From positions 248,001-312,000 of the forward strand of contig NZ_LR214986.1 of NCBI RefSeq assembly GCF_900660545.1: a DNA stretch of 64,000 nucleotides, written 5' to 3'. The notes under the pieces are model-generated. The model was not told the DNA's origin. It was given only the letters and a program-made list of their open reading frames with translations, and ran no database searches. This document shows positions 21,752-34,361 of this stretch, one piece after another (position 1 is the stretch's first letter; every line of letters starts with the position of its first letter). The stretch is from Mycoplasmopsis cynos (GTDB taxonomy: Bacteria; Bacillota_I; Bacilli_A; Mycoplasmatales; Metamycoplasmataceae). The position numbers were made by a program, and so were the translations under genes.

Positions 21752-24655
21752 ATGAGAAGAAAATTTTTATTATTATCAAGTTCTTTGATCTCGATGTCGC
21801 TACCCATTTTAGTCTCTTCATGTAGTGGCGGCATTGAACAAAGACAAGAAAGCGAGAAAAGAAAAGGAAAAGTTGATCCTAAATCTTTATTAAAAGAGAT
21901 TATGGATCAACCGAAAAAAGCTTTTTCATCTCCTAGATCAGTTTCAAATAATTTTTCAGTTTTTGCAAGAAAGGGTGTTTATAAAAGAGAACTTAACTCC
22001 ATATATAATGAGACAATTAGAAATTATGATTGATCTAGTTCATACGGTGGCTGAAGTTCACTTTTTGGGAATGAAGTTGCAACGTTATCAACATTTTTTA
22101 GATTAGAATCATTTGGACAACCTAGATTTACAGAAAAAATAAGCTTTGATAGACCAAAAATTAATAAAACATCAAAAATATTTTTCACTCGGCCATCTGT
22201 TACAAAATGAAGTTTTGATTATGCAAAATCAATTATATTGGTTGTAGATGGAAAAGAAATTGTTTATGATAATGATCAAGCAGAGATATTGGAAAAACCA
22301 GATCAAGAAGAAAAATATTATTCTAAAGCAGTTGTTGAATTAACCAGCGCAAATGAAAAATCAATTAATAATCCTTCATTCTTTAAAAATCTTGATAAGG
22401 CTTCATCATTTAAAATTCAATTAAGAGATGATGCTTATTGAGTAAACTCTAAGGGTGAAAAAACTAAATATAAAGTTCAAGCAAAAGACTTTTATTATGG
22501 TTTTATAAGAAGTATTTTATTTAATGATACAAAGTTGCGTAGAAGTAATGGGGGTTCACAAAATGCTGATATTTTAGCAAGAGCAATAATACCTGAAAAT
22601 GATGATCAATTTAAAGAAGAACAAACATATACTAACAAATATATTTTTAGTTTGTATAATATAAGTTTCGATAAAATCTTTGATGAAAAAGAATTTATTA
22701 GAACAGAAAATAATAAAAGTTATGTTGTCTTTCATAAAGAAGATGAAAACTTAAGTGCTCAATTTTCTGAATTTTTTAAAGATAACTTGTATGGAAAATT
22801 TTCTTTTATTCCTGCACCAAGTGCATATATAGATGAGGTAAATGACAATTTAAATGATCATTTAAGTAATTTCGCAACTATCGATACACCAGAAGCAAAA
22901 AATAAAGAACATCAATTGAAAAATGAATTATCAAATGTTAACGGCAAAACAAGGCAAGCAGGGGTTTATTGGTATGGTTTAAATTTAGATCATACATTAT
23001 ATGCAGGTAGATATTATTATGCAGGTTATAATGCTAATGACTTTACTAGAAAATGGAAATTAAATAAAGAATATTGAGATAAAGACTATGTTAATAATAA
23101 AAGAAGAATTAAGGAATTTAATGTTGTATATAAGTCACAAAAAAAAGATGAGGAGTTATTTAAGAAAGAAGAATATAATAACTTCATTTCTGGAAGAACA
23201 GCAACAGTTGGCTTTTCATCACTTGATAAAGCAAATAGAGACTATATATTACAAAATAGAGATGATTTTGGTTTATCAAAAGTCCAAAGTAGAAATACTA
23301 AAACTACAATCGGAAGCTCTTTCGGTGTTCCAGTCCCTGATTACACTAAAAAAGCAGGAATTAAACCATTAGTTAATGATGCGTTCTCTCAATTAGTGTG
23401 GGGAGCAAAACTAGATGAAATTGCAAAAGGAACCGCAAAAGGTGTTTTAAAGCATTCGACAACTGGTGCTGCAGCTGAATTTAAAAATATATTAACAGCA
23501 GCAATAAATTGAACATATGTTGTTACACAAGCATATGCACCAAATGATGTTATGCCTTGATTGTCTGGAATTGCTCCTGATATAAGTTTAAAAAATGATA
23601 CAAATGATAATTCATTAGCAAAAAATACTCCAAGAGAAAATTCTGAATTAATTAATCAATTATTTGTAGTTGATGCAAAGACAAATCAAAGAATTAATCT
23701 AGGCGATAATATTGGAACAGAAATTTCACCATCAGAAAATAATGTAACTGGAAAAGAAGCAAAATTAAAATATGCTTCATCTGCATTTGATACTTTAAAA
23801 AAACACTTTAAGAAATTAGTTGATGAATTTTACTCTCAACATCCTGGCTTAGAAAAAGATCCTAAAAATAACAAAATTATGTTAAGACTTCCACAAAGAT
23901 ATCTAAATACAACTGATGAACTTAAAAAAGCTTATGAAGGACAACTTGATATTTTAAATAGCCTTTACCCAGGTAAATTTCAGGTTGAATTAATTAAAAT
24001 TACAAATGCGGATGATTTTTATAATAGTTGAATTTTTTCATCTAGTCCTATATCGATTTCAGGATGGAGTGCTGATTATGAACTTATTGGTAGTTCAATA
24101 GATGCAAAATCATGACAAAACCAATTAATGCCAATTTTAGTCGCAATGGTTTATGATCAAGAATATAAAAGTAAATTAAAAGATGCATATCCAATACTAG
24201 CAAAAACATCAGAAAAATTGAAATATTATCTTGAACATGATGGCAAAAAAATAAAATTCTCAATTCCGTTAGAAAAGTGGTCTAGTCTTAATAACAAGGT
24301 ATTGCATAGTTTTTCAGATTATTTAGGTTTGTATTCATTAAATGAAAAGGATGAACTAGTTGAATTAGATAGAACAAAGGTAAGTGAATATGTTACTGCA
24401 ACTGATTTTTCAGCTAAATTCTTTTTATTCTTAAATACTGATAAAGAGCAAAGTTTAAATAAAAAAGAACTTTTGGAACTTGCTTCTGAGGCTGCTAATA
24501 TAACAGGGAATATTCTTAATACAAATCTTTCGATTTTAAAAGAACCAGTAACTGATTCGTTAGTTAATCCAAATTATATTACACCAAGTACATATTCAGA
24601 TTTCGAAGATGCTTCTAATTATTTACTTATAAATGATGCTGAAGATTCAAAATAG
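21752..24655 (+). CDS. oppA: OppA-type substrate-binding lipoprotein
   Basis: 967 residues, twice the usual OppA length but normal for mycoplasma OppA. Signal peptide with lipobox LVSSC (Cys24). Followed by a Ser/Gly/Lys linker. Middle parts have the SBP_bac_5 pattern: WFSDxxKWSFDYAKS..., VQAKDFYYGFIRS, and near the C-terminal half WSADYELIGSSIDAKSWQNQLMPIL, a typical OppA phrase. Anchored outside the cell, it hands peptides to OppBC. Split by many TGA codons, all Trp. It starts 17 bases after pepF. Confidence 0.93.
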
Positions 24656-24670
24656 AAATGAAAGGAAAAA

Positions 24671-25831
24671 ATGATTAAATACATTTTGCAACGTATTGGT
24701 TTTGCTTTATTAACACTTGTAATTATTATGTTTGTTGTTTATGTTTTAACAGCGCAATTTTCTATTAATCCTTTTGCTGAGAAAGCAAATGGTTCAAGCG
24801 CAGGTTCAGAGGCAAACAAAAACAAAGAATTTTTAGAAAAGTTATTTGATTCTTCAGTTAAATATCATTTTCTACCAGAAAGTTGAAATGGTCAATATAA
24901 TACTTATAAAGATATTTGAATTGATTATAAGCTAGATCCATTTACAAGATTTTGATATTGATTTTCTGATATTTTTAAAAATAAAGAAAATCCATTTGGA
25001 CTACCTTATGATGGTGGAATCTTATCAACATTTGATGTAAAATCCATTTCGGAATTAGTATTTAAATACCTTAAGATATCGATAATTGTTACCATTCCCG
25101 CTTTCTTTATTAGCGCATTTATTGGAATAATTTTAGGAATATTCGCTGGATATAAAAGAGGAACCATCTTTGATGCAATAATTAATTTGTTTTCACTATT
25201 TTTTATAGCACTTCCATCATTTATTATTGCGCCAATTATGATTTCGATTTTATTGAATTTTAAGGTGACACCAAGTTTTATTAATCCTTATGGTAGTGAT
25301 GCGAATGTTTATTCTAACTATGATATTTTTATTTCTTGACTACCCCCAATTTTAATAATTGTATTAGGTTCATTATCTGCTTATATCACTTTTACACGTA
25401 ATCAAGTTATTACTGTTTTAACTTCGAATTATGTTTTAATTGCCAAATCAAAAGGATTAGGAACAATTGAAATATTTTTAAAATATGTTTTAAGAAATAT
25501 TTCAATTCCGCTAGCTGCTTTATTAATTCCTTCATATATTGGATTATTAACAGGAGGAATTGTTATTGAAACATATTGAAATATTCCTGGTGTATCAAGA
25601 GTTATAACAGCAGCATTTCCAAAGGGAGAAATTAATATAATAATGTTTAATACTGTATTCTTTACATTTTTAGGAATTTTAACTACTATTGTTGTTGATG
25701 TTTCATATACAGTTTTAGATCCTAGAATTAAATATGCTTCCAAATCTGGTTTTAGTTATTTTCAAATGTTTCTTACTTCAATTAAAAGAAACAATGAATT
25801 TAAGTTATTAATAAATAAAAAGGAGAATTAA
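24671..25831 (+). CDS. oppB: Oligopeptide ABC transporter permease OppB
   Basis: 386 residues. First helix IKYILQRIGFALLTLVIIMFVVYVL is the OppB/DppB N-terminal signature; a large extracytoplasmic loop (about 35-120) follows, longer than in bacilli. The EAA-type coupling motif is in SKGLGTIEIFLKYVLRNI near 260. Six helices predicted. An AAAGGA SD lies just before the start. It ends with TAA directly abutting the oppC ATG. Confidence 0.93.
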
Positions 25832-27139
25832 ATGACAGCGAAAGACTTTAATAAAAAATATAAATTAAATCTTAATAATATTGAAAATCCTTTTGTATTT
25901 ATTAATAAAACTAATAACTTCGCAAATGTGGCTGGAAAACCTAAAAAGTTTTTAATTGAAGTTTTTAAAAGATATTTTTTAAGTTGACCATCAGTATTAT
26001 TTTTAATAGTTTTTTTAATTGTTTTAATAACTTCATTAGTAGTTACAAGCTTTTCACCTTATAGTGCTGATAAATCAATTTCAGAAACAATTAATTTAAA
26101 TTTAATAGGAGATCAAAAGGGACAAACTACAAAATCAAGTTCTTCATTTGTTAACTTTCTTCCTACATTTTGGAGCGGGAAGACTAAATTAGATTTAGTA
26201 ATAAATGATGCTGATTTTGCTCAAAATGCTAATCAATGATATGATTCAAAGTATTATGGAGGTTATTTATGAAAAGTGTTTAATCAACCTCAATATTTTG
26301 AAGTTAAAGGTGATGTGAGATACATTGACTTTTATAAATTTAATGAAGTTGATAATGTTAACATAGTCCTACGCGCTTCAAAAATACCTACTACAATTTC
26401 CGCACAAGAGGCTGAAAGATATTACAATGAAATATTAGCAGCAAACCCTCAAATTCATTTTAAGACATTTTTAGGAACAAATAAAGTTGGAATCGATATT
26501 TGAACTCAAAGTTGAATAGGAACTTGAAGAGCTATTAGGTTAGCTTTAATTGTTGCTACATTGCAAACAATAATAGGTGTCGCAATTGGTTCATATCTAG
26601 GATTTCATGTTGGAACTTCAATTGATACAATAATAATGCGTTTAGTAGATATTTTTTCAGCTCCTCCTACATTAATTTGATTATTAATATTTGCTACTAC
26701 ATTCGGAACAACTGATCTAACTTTAGGATTTGCGTTGGTTTTTGTTGGATGAGTTGGTGCAGTAGGAAGAACAAGATTATTCATTATTACTGTTAAAGAT
26801 TCTGAATTTATTACTGCTTCTGAATCGGTCGGAGCTTCAAAAGCAAGATTAATTTATAGACACGCATTACCTGCAATTATAGGTAAGATTTCAACAAGTT
26901 ATGTACAATCAATTCCATCAATAATTCTCTCAATTTCAGCGTTAGCATTTTTAGGGTTTTTCCAAGCGGATGATGCAAATTTAGGAAAAATTATTAATTC
27001 AGCCGCAGCATTTGCTTCAAATAATATTTGAATATTATTATTACCATCAATTATTTTATTATCAATATCAGTTTCATTACACTTTATAGCTCTTGGTATT
27101 CATGATGCACTTGATCCAAAAGTTATTAAGACTAGATAG
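25832..27139 (+). CDS. oppC: Oligopeptide ABC transporter permease OppC
   Basis: 435 residues: N-terminal cytoplasmic part (about 45 residues), first helix, a roughly 150-residue extracytoplasmic loop, then TGAs as Trp in DIWTQSWIGTWRAIRLALIVATLQTIIGV, which begins the BPD_transp core. Coupling motif SESVGASKARLIYRHALPAI. End phrase LGIHDALDPKVIKTR is typical of OppC. The ATG is immediately after the oppB stop; the SD AAAGGAG is inside oppB. Confidence 0.93.
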
Positions 27140-27147
27140 GAGTATTT

Positions 27148-28209
27148 ATGAATAATAACAACTCGTTATTAGAAGTTAAAAATTTAAAAGTAAGTTTTAG
27201 ACTTAAAAGAAATAAATATATTAACATTGTTAGAGGAATTGATATTGAAATTAAAAGGGGTGAAATCATTGGAATAGTAGGTGAATCTGGATCTGGAAAA
27301 TCGGTCACTTCAAAATCGTTTTTAAATATAAATGATAATGCATTTATGACGGCTGATAAAATGGAGATTGATGGTATTGATTTGCAAAAAAGTAAAAAGG
27401 AATCTTTTTGAAAGTTAATTAGAGGTCACAAAATTGGATATATTCCACAAGATCCTTTAACTTCATTGAACCCCACTAGAAAAATTGGAAAACAATTGTT
27501 AGATGCTTTAAATAAAAACATCGAATGATCTAATAAACTTTATTCAGAAAAACGTAAATACTTAGTTGGACTTTTAGAAAAGTTTGGAATTCGTAATTCA
27601 GAAGCTGTATTTGATATGTATCCACACACTTTAAGCGGTGGAATGAAACAAAGAGTTGTGATTACAATGGTTGTCGCTTTAAAACCTAGTTTAATTATTG
27701 CTGATGAACCAACAACTGCATTAGATCCAACTGTTCAAGCCTCTGTCTTAGCCTTATTTGATGAAATTAGAGAACAAATGAATATCTCAATCATTTTAAT
27801 AAGCCATAATATTTCAGTTGTTGCTAAATTTTGCGATTATATTTATGTAATGTATGCAGGTAAAATAGTTGAAAAAGGTACAAAAAAAGATATTTTTACC
27901 GAACCAAAACATCCTTATACATGAGCATTAATATCTGCTATTCCTGAAAATAAAGAAGATAGGTTGTATTCTATTAAAGGGACACCTCCTGATATGAATA
28001 ATCTTCCATTAGGTGATGCGTTTGCGCCAAGAAACGAATATGCCTTAGAAATCGATTTCATTAAAGAAGCTCCATTGTTTGAGGTTTCAGAAACTCACTC
28101 AGCAGCCACATGGTTATTGCACCCAGATGCCCCGAGTGTTAAACTTTCACCAGAGTTAGAAACAAGATTGCAAAATTTTAGAAAGGTATTTAAAGATCAT
28201 GGACAATAA
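27148..28209 (+). CDS. oppD: Oligopeptide ABC transporter ATPase OppD
   Basis: 353 residues. Walker A GESGSGKS near residue 49; Q-loop [11 protein letters not shown]; signature [11 protein letters not shown]; Walker [13 protein letters not shown]-loop ISHNIS. The C-terminal oligo_HPY-like part ([24 protein letters not shown]) lacks the Cys ligands of the 4Fe-4S-type OppD. The last 11 bases overlap oppF. TGA Trp codons join three pieces. Confidence 0.94.
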
Positions 28210-30649
28210 AAAAACAATCTTAGAAGTTATTAATTTAAAGAAGTTTTTCGTTAATAAAAATCATATTAATAAAGCTGTTGATGATGTGTCTTTTGATCTT
28301 AAAGAAGGAGAAATTGTCGGTTTAATTGGTGAGTCTGGTTCTGGAAAAACCACAATAGGTAGATCACTGTTGAGACTTTATGATGATTATAATGGATTTG
28401 TTCGTTTAGATGGAAAATTAATATCAGGAAAAAGAATTTCACGTAAAACTAGAAAATTCATGAGAAAAAATATCCAAATGATTTTTCAAGATCCAATGGC
28501 TGCATTAAATGGACAAAATACTATCTTTTCCATTTTGAATGAACCGCTTCAAGTTAATGGAATTATCAAAAGTAAAGTAAAAGAAATAAATAAAAATTGA
28601 AAAAGTGTTAAAGATCATTTCTATTACACATTTTTAGAAACAGCTCTTAAATTTAAATTGCAAAATTTAAAAATTTCTAATTCGTTAAATAGACCTTTTA
28701 ATGATAAATGAAATAAAATTCTTTGCAATGTTAATTTTGACTTAGATGAACAAAGTTCTTATGATGATAAATTTAATTCATTTTTCTCTTACTTAGAAGA
28801 AAAAAATAAAAACAATTCCACAATTATTAATGATTTATATACTAATACTGATGATTTAATTAAGTTATATGAACAATATAAATTAAAGCTTGAAAAAGGT
28901 GAAATTGATTTTGATGAAATTGAATATGATAAAGCATTGGAAAAATATAATGAAATAAAGAAACTAACCAAAAGAACTGAGGAATATTATCAAGCTAAAT
29001 CAAATCGTAAAAAATCTTTTAATAGCTTAATTTGTAATATTTCAAATTGGTTTGAAGTGTTTAAGTCATCAAAAAACTCGATTAAAAATGTAATTAGTGA
29101 ATTAAAAAATGAAGCTAAGCTTAATAGAAATGAAGCTTATAGTTCACCTTATTTAGATATTTATTCATATAAGTTAAAGCTTTATTTATTAAATAAAAAA
29201 GTCAAAAATTTATTTAATGCACATAAAAGAAAACTTTATTATTTAAATTTTGATGAAATTCAAAGATTAATTAGAGAATTAGAGGTTTTATCAGTTAGTG
29301 TTTTTGAAAATGATTTAAATATTGAAATGAAATCTTTTAATTCAATTAAAGAGTATAAAGCGGAAATAATTAAAATCATTGACTTAAAATTTGATTTTGA
29401 CTTTCGACCTTATATTAATGAATCATTATCAAGATCAAATGAATTCAAGAATTTATTTAAATTTGAATTCAAAAATTTTATTAAGAGTATTAAACTAGAA
29501 TTTAGTCTTTTTAATAAAAAGCCAATTGATCATTCAAACGAACTTAAAAAAGCTGAAAATGAGTTAAATAAAGCAAGAGAGGTTCATAAAAGTGAGGTTA
29601 AAAAATATGTAAATGAACTTGAAGTTCGAATTCATAATTTAAATGACCAAATAAATTATGAACTTGCTATTAGTAGCGAATTAAATGATTTAGCAAAAAT
29701 TAATAATGATTTATTTAATAAAATTACTAAAAAATTCATTAATCATTATCAAAGTACGAAAATTGATGTATTAAAAGCAAAAATTCAACAATTAAAACAA
29801 CAAAAAGCAGAAAATTACAAAAAAATAAATAAATATGAGCAACAATTAAAGCAAGCCCAAGTAGATTTAAAAATTTATCAAACAAGCATTAAAGATAAAT
29901 TAAATACTATTGCTTCATTTGATATTGAAACTAAATATCTAAATAAAGATCTTAATAATACATATATTTTATTAGGTAATTCAAAACTTGATAAATGACT
30001 AAGAAAAAAACCTTGATATTTTCAAATGCTTTTGGATTTTATTTTAAATCCATTTAAACTTTGGAGAATTAAAAAGCTTTTTGTAAAATCAACAATTTAT
30101 AAGAGTCTTGAAGATGTTGGTTTATTAAAGCAATTTGCATATCGTTATCCGCACGAGTTTTCTGGTGGTCAACGACAAAGAATAGTCATTGCTAGAGCAT
30201 TAATTACACAACCAAAAGTTATTGTTGCTGATGAACCGATCGCATCATTAGATATCTCAATTCAAGCTCAAGTTGTTAATTTATTGAAAGATTTGTGCGA
30301 ACAAAAAAACATTGGAATGATTTTTATTGCACATGATTTATCAATGATAGAATATATCGCGGACAGAGTACAAATTATGCATTTAGGTAAAGTGGTTGAA
30401 TCCGGCGATACAATCCAAATTTACAAAAATCCTTTGCATCCATATACAATTAATTTATTTAAAGCAATTCCGAAAATTTCTAATGCAAATGAAAAATTTA
30501 AGGATGTTAAGTTTGAACTTGAGTATATGAAAGATCAACAATATCCTAACATTCCAAATGTATATGCAGTTTCATCAGAAAAGAATCATTTTATTTATGC
30601 AACTGCAAAACAATTTAACAAGTGAGTTAATAAAGAAGATGATAAATAA
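28199..30649 (+). CDS. oppF: Oligopeptide ABC transporter ATPase OppF with large internal insertion
   Basis: 816 residues against about 320 in most bacteria. Walker A GESGSGKT at 44-51 and Q-loop MIFQDPMAAL near 97 are normal. The signature FSGGQRQR begins only near residue 654. Between them lie about 480 extra residues, Lys/Asn/Glu rich with long coiled-coil predictions (LKKAENELNKAREVHKSEV; IQQLKQQKAENYKKINKYEQ). Then Walker B VIVADEPIASLD and H-loop IAHDLS are normal. Long OppF proteins occur in mycoplasmas; the role of the insert is unknown. No frameshift; TGAs are Trp. Confidence 0.92.
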
Positions 30650-31094
30650 TTTTTTAAAGAACATTATTATTGAACTTAGAAAAAAACATTTTTATTTAAT
30701 GTTTTTGCTTGGAATAATTATTTTTATCGTGATTATTGTAACTTATTTTATTACTAGAAATAAAATACTTACAAAAGATGTTTTTAGTTTATTAACTGTT
30801 TCTTCAATGGTTTGTTCTTTAATGTTTGTTATAATTTTTTTAATTAAAAAAGGATTTTGAAATTCAATTTCAAAATCATATCGTGAATCAAAAATTAGTG
30901 TTGGTTCATTTAAAGATGAAAGAAAAATGTTAAAAATGTCCCAAATTGAAAAGCAAGCATTTCGAGAAGAGATAAAAAAGAAGAACCAGGAAAAAATTAA
31001 CAAACCTAAAATGAATAATCTAGTCCTTTTTTTAAATTCTATAATTTTTGGAATATTATTTATAACATTTCTTTTAATTTATTTAAGCATATAA
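30639..31094 (+). CDS. Small membrane protein at end of the opp operon
   Basis: 151 residues; its ATG overlaps the oppF end by 11 bases. Two N-terminal helices (FYLMFLLGIIIFIVIIVTYFI; LTVSSMVCSLMFVIIFLI), a charged cytoplasmic part rich in Lys/Glu, and a third helix at the end (NSIIFGILFITFLLIYLSI). I do not recognise a family. Translational coupling and the terminator after it place it in the lysine-controlled operon. Confidence 0.75.
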
Positions 31095-31111
31095 CTTTAA
31101 TTTAAAATATA

Positions 31112-31152
31112 AAAATATACCTATTTTTTACTTCATAATAGGTATATTTTTT
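31112..31152. terminator. Terminator of the pepF-opp operon
   Basis: 14-bp inverted repeat AAAATATACCTATT / AATAGGTATATTTT with an 11-base loop and a T-run. It lies between convergent genes and can serve both. Confidence 0.8.
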
Positions 31153-31189
31153 ATCAACCTTGGATGTTATATAACACCAAAAATCAAAT

Positions 31190-34100
31190 TTAGTTTTGTT
31201 CTAATGTTGTTTCAATTAATGAAATCATATTAATTATGTTTGTTTTAATTTTTGAAAGTGATTCTAAGGCATTGCTATATGAACTACTAGTATTTAAAAT
31301 TGGCGCACTATTACCATAATGATGGTAAGGACTTGATGATACTTCATATGTATAAACTTTACTATTAATTCCTTTTTCAACTTCATTTTGAGTTTTAATT
31401 AATTTATCTTTTAATTCTCTCAAGGCATTTTTGAGATTATATCTATTATTATTGATACTTGAGATATTATTTTTATAATTTTCAATTTCATTTTCTAATA
31501 TTTCATTTGCTCTATTTATGGAATTAATTTTTTCATCATTTGATAGTTCTTTAGCATAAATTTCATTATAATCATTTATCTTTTTTCTTAAGTCATCTTG
31601 TAATTTTGCGATTTGGTTATTATTATTTTGGTTTTGATTTTTTAATGAATTTATTTGGTTGTTTTGATTGTTAAGTTGATTATTAAGGTTATTAATTGTA
31701 CTATTTAATTTATTAATTTCTTGATCTTTTTCATTAATGATAACATTTAGATTTGCGACATTTGTATTTAGTTCTAGGATCTCTTCTTCTAATTTTCTTA
31801 TTTTTTGTTGTTTTTCATTTATTATGTTTTTTTGTTCATTTATCTTATTATCTTTTTCTTTTAAATTATGTTGTAAGCTTTCAACTTCTTTATTTAGATT
31901 TTGAATTTGAATTTCTTTTTCTGAAGAAACTTTTTGTAGTTCTTCATTTAGATTTTGAATTTGAATTTCTTTTTCTGATGCAACACTTTCTAACTCTTGG
32001 TTTAATCTCTTAATTTCATTATCTTTTTCTAATGTGACTTTTTGCAATTCTTGATTTAATTCTTGAATCTTATTTTTATTGTCTAGTACATTCTTGCGTA
32101 ATTTTTCATTTAACTTTTGAATTTGTTGATTTAGCTCTTGGATTTGAACGTTCTTTTCTAATGTGACTTTTTGCAATTCTTGATTGATGCTTTGAATTAA
32201 ATTATCCTTATCTATTTTTAATTTTTCTATCCCATAATTTAATTCTTTAATTTGAGCATCTTTTTCAGTGGTGATTTTTTCTAGTTGATTATTTAAATTT
32301 TGAATTCGAATATCCTTTAAAGAAAGGATTTTTTGCAATTCTTGGTTTAAATTCTTAATTTCATTTTCTTTACTTGTAATAACTTTTTTTAATTCTTGGC
32401 TTTTAGCCTTAAGCGCGTTGTTATCATTTTGAGAATTTTTAATTATACTTTTTAAATCTTTAATTTGTCCCTGATTTAATTGATCTCTAAGCGAAAGAAG
32501 CTTAAAATCATTTTCCAATAAATCTATTTTGATGTTTTTAAAATCAATCAAGGATTTTAAGAATGAAGATAAAGCGAAATTTTTGTTTTGTTCATTTATT
32601 ATTTCATTATTTTTAGTATTTGATTTTTTTAATGTGGATTCATATTCTCTCACTTTATTAATAATTTTTTGAATTTCATTTGTTTTTTTAGTTATGACAA
32701 AATTATTAGTATTAATAAGTTCATTATTAGAAGCGATTTTTTTATCGAGTCCTTTTAGCTTTGATTCATCTGTATCTAAAAGGGCTATTTTTTGTTCTTG
32801 AATTATTTCGTTTTCTGATAATAATGATTTATTTTTTTGTTTTATATTTTCTATTTCTTGTTCATTTTGATAAACGCTATGATTTAACTTACTTATTTGA
32901 TTTAGTATTTCAAGATCTTTATTTAGTTTAGTTATTTTTTGATTATAAAAACTTTGATAATTATTTACAATCAATTGATAAATATCTAAAATATCTAATG
33001 TAGTTTGATTATTAAAAATTAATATTTTTTCAAAAATATAAGTAACTTTATTTTCGCTTGTTTCTAAAATTAATTTTTTCATTACATTTTGTTGCTCTTT
33101 TTTGTGCTTTTCTTTTATATCATTAATTTTTTGTAAACTTTGAGTCCCGAGATTTTTATTGTTTGCTAGTGTTGTAAGAGTTTGTTCAAATGACTTATAT
33201 TGTTCAAGATAGAAATTAATGAATTGATTGTTTAAATCATAATATTTCTTTGATATCGCTTTATTTTCTCTTGTTTGATCTTTGTATTTTCTAAAATTAT
33301 CGATATGACTTTTTAGAAATTCATTATTTTTTATTATGTTAGTAACTAAGTTATTTGCAGATGATTCTTGATCCTTTAATAATTGATTTAATTTACTTAG
33401 ATTGTTGATATTTATATCATTAAGATTTATATTCTGAAGAATTAATTCAAAATTGTATTCATTTAATAGTGTTATTTGATTGTATTCGCTTATTATTTTT
33501 GCAAATTGATTAAAAATATTTATAAATGATTGTTTAACATTAATATCAGAAATATTTAAAAAGTTGTTATTTTTATTTCAATCTTTTGAAATATTATTAA
33601 GTTTTTCTACTGCAATTAAGTTTGCTTCATTGTTTTGAAGTTTATTTTGTTCTAAAAAAGCTTTGTACTTTACAATTTCGTCATGAATTGTTTGAATTGA
33701 GGGATTAATTTGTTCAATTCATAAATTAGTTTTAATTTTCAGGGTTTTATATTCATCTTTTAAAAGAAGATCAGAATTTTTAAACTTTACAAATAGTTCA
33801 TCATTATATATTTTTTTATAGATTATATCTTTTAGAACAAAAATACTTGATTTAATATTGGTGATAAAATTGTCATTTTTAACATTAAGTTCTCTTTCGA
33901 CTTCTAGTTCCTTTGCTCTTTTTTTAGCAGATGAAATTTTTAAATTATTATTACTAATTTTTTTAGAATTGTCTATTAAAAAACCTGTCAATTCTTGTTT
34001 CTTTTTTGAATAGAAATTGTCTATTTTTGCCAAACTGCTTTGAAGTAGTTTGAGATCAAGATTACGTCTAGCCGTTTCTTTTATTCCGCTTTTTGATTTT

Positions 34101-34195
34101 GAAATTAAAATTGATAATAAAGGTATTGAAGTAGCAGCGCTTAATGCACATAAAATACCCCCAAACTTAATGAAATTTTTTAGCTTTTTTGTCAT
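31190..34195 (-). CDS. Large membrane-anchored coiled-coil protein, 1001 aa
   Basis: Starts MTKKLKNFIKFGGILCALS after GAAAGGAG, with one membrane/signal helix at about 10-32 and no lipobox Cys. It continues through TGA Trp codons (KTNLWIEQIN) into almost unbroken coiled coil to near residue 930, dominated by Leu/Asn/Lys/Glu heptads such as IQELNQELQKVTLEK. The C-terminus is a less regular domain with YEVSSSPYHHYGNSAPIL. Probably extracellular and anchored by the N-terminal helix. Function unknown; similar in plan to the 1235-residue protein at 55.5-59.2 kb. Possible roles are adhesion or cell-surface shape; not shown by the sequence. Confidence 0.85.
31892..31978 (-). repeat. 54-bp tandem repeat unit in the coiled-coil gene
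   Basis: A 33-base stretch starting at 31892 recurs exactly at 31946, a period of 54 bases (18 residues; protein unit like IQNLNEELQKVSSEKE). Related but more diverged units extend to about 32350. Being in-frame, gain or loss of units would change protein length without breaking the frame. Confidence 0.65.
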
Positions 34196-34361
34196 TTTTG
34201 TCTCCTTTCATTTACATTGATAAAAAAAGTGAAAAAAAGTAAAAAAACGGTACTTTTTTGCTCTATTTTTAGGGATAATATGGTAAAATTAATAAATGTT
34301 TATAGGGTAAAAAGAAGGATAGACAATTCTATAAGCAAAAAATAAAATTATGAGGTAAATT
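34196..34361. promoter_or_regulatory. Divergent intergenic region with phased A-tracts
   Basis: Lies between two divergently transcribed surface-protein genes. Three A7 tracts (34222-34228, 34232-34238, 34241-34247) are spaced by about 10 bases, the spacing that bends DNA. Weak -10 candidates occur on both strands (plus TATAAG near 34331). AGGTAAATT precedes the plus-strand ATG; GAAAGGAG the minus-strand one. No hairpin or riboswitch seen. Confidence 0.5.

Noticed and set aside
23088-23372. Plus-strand open frame of 94 codons inside oppA
   Set aside because: Different frame from the surrounding OppA; OppA stays open across it when TGA is read as Trp.
21752-30649. Apparent frameshifts or split genes in the opp region
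   Set aside because: All breaks are TGA codons in frame; with code 4 every gene is continuous, so these are not pseudogenes.
31200-34000. Possible CRISPR-like or satellite repeats
   Set aside because: The repetition is coiled-coil codon periodicity inside a protein gene, with no spacer structure.
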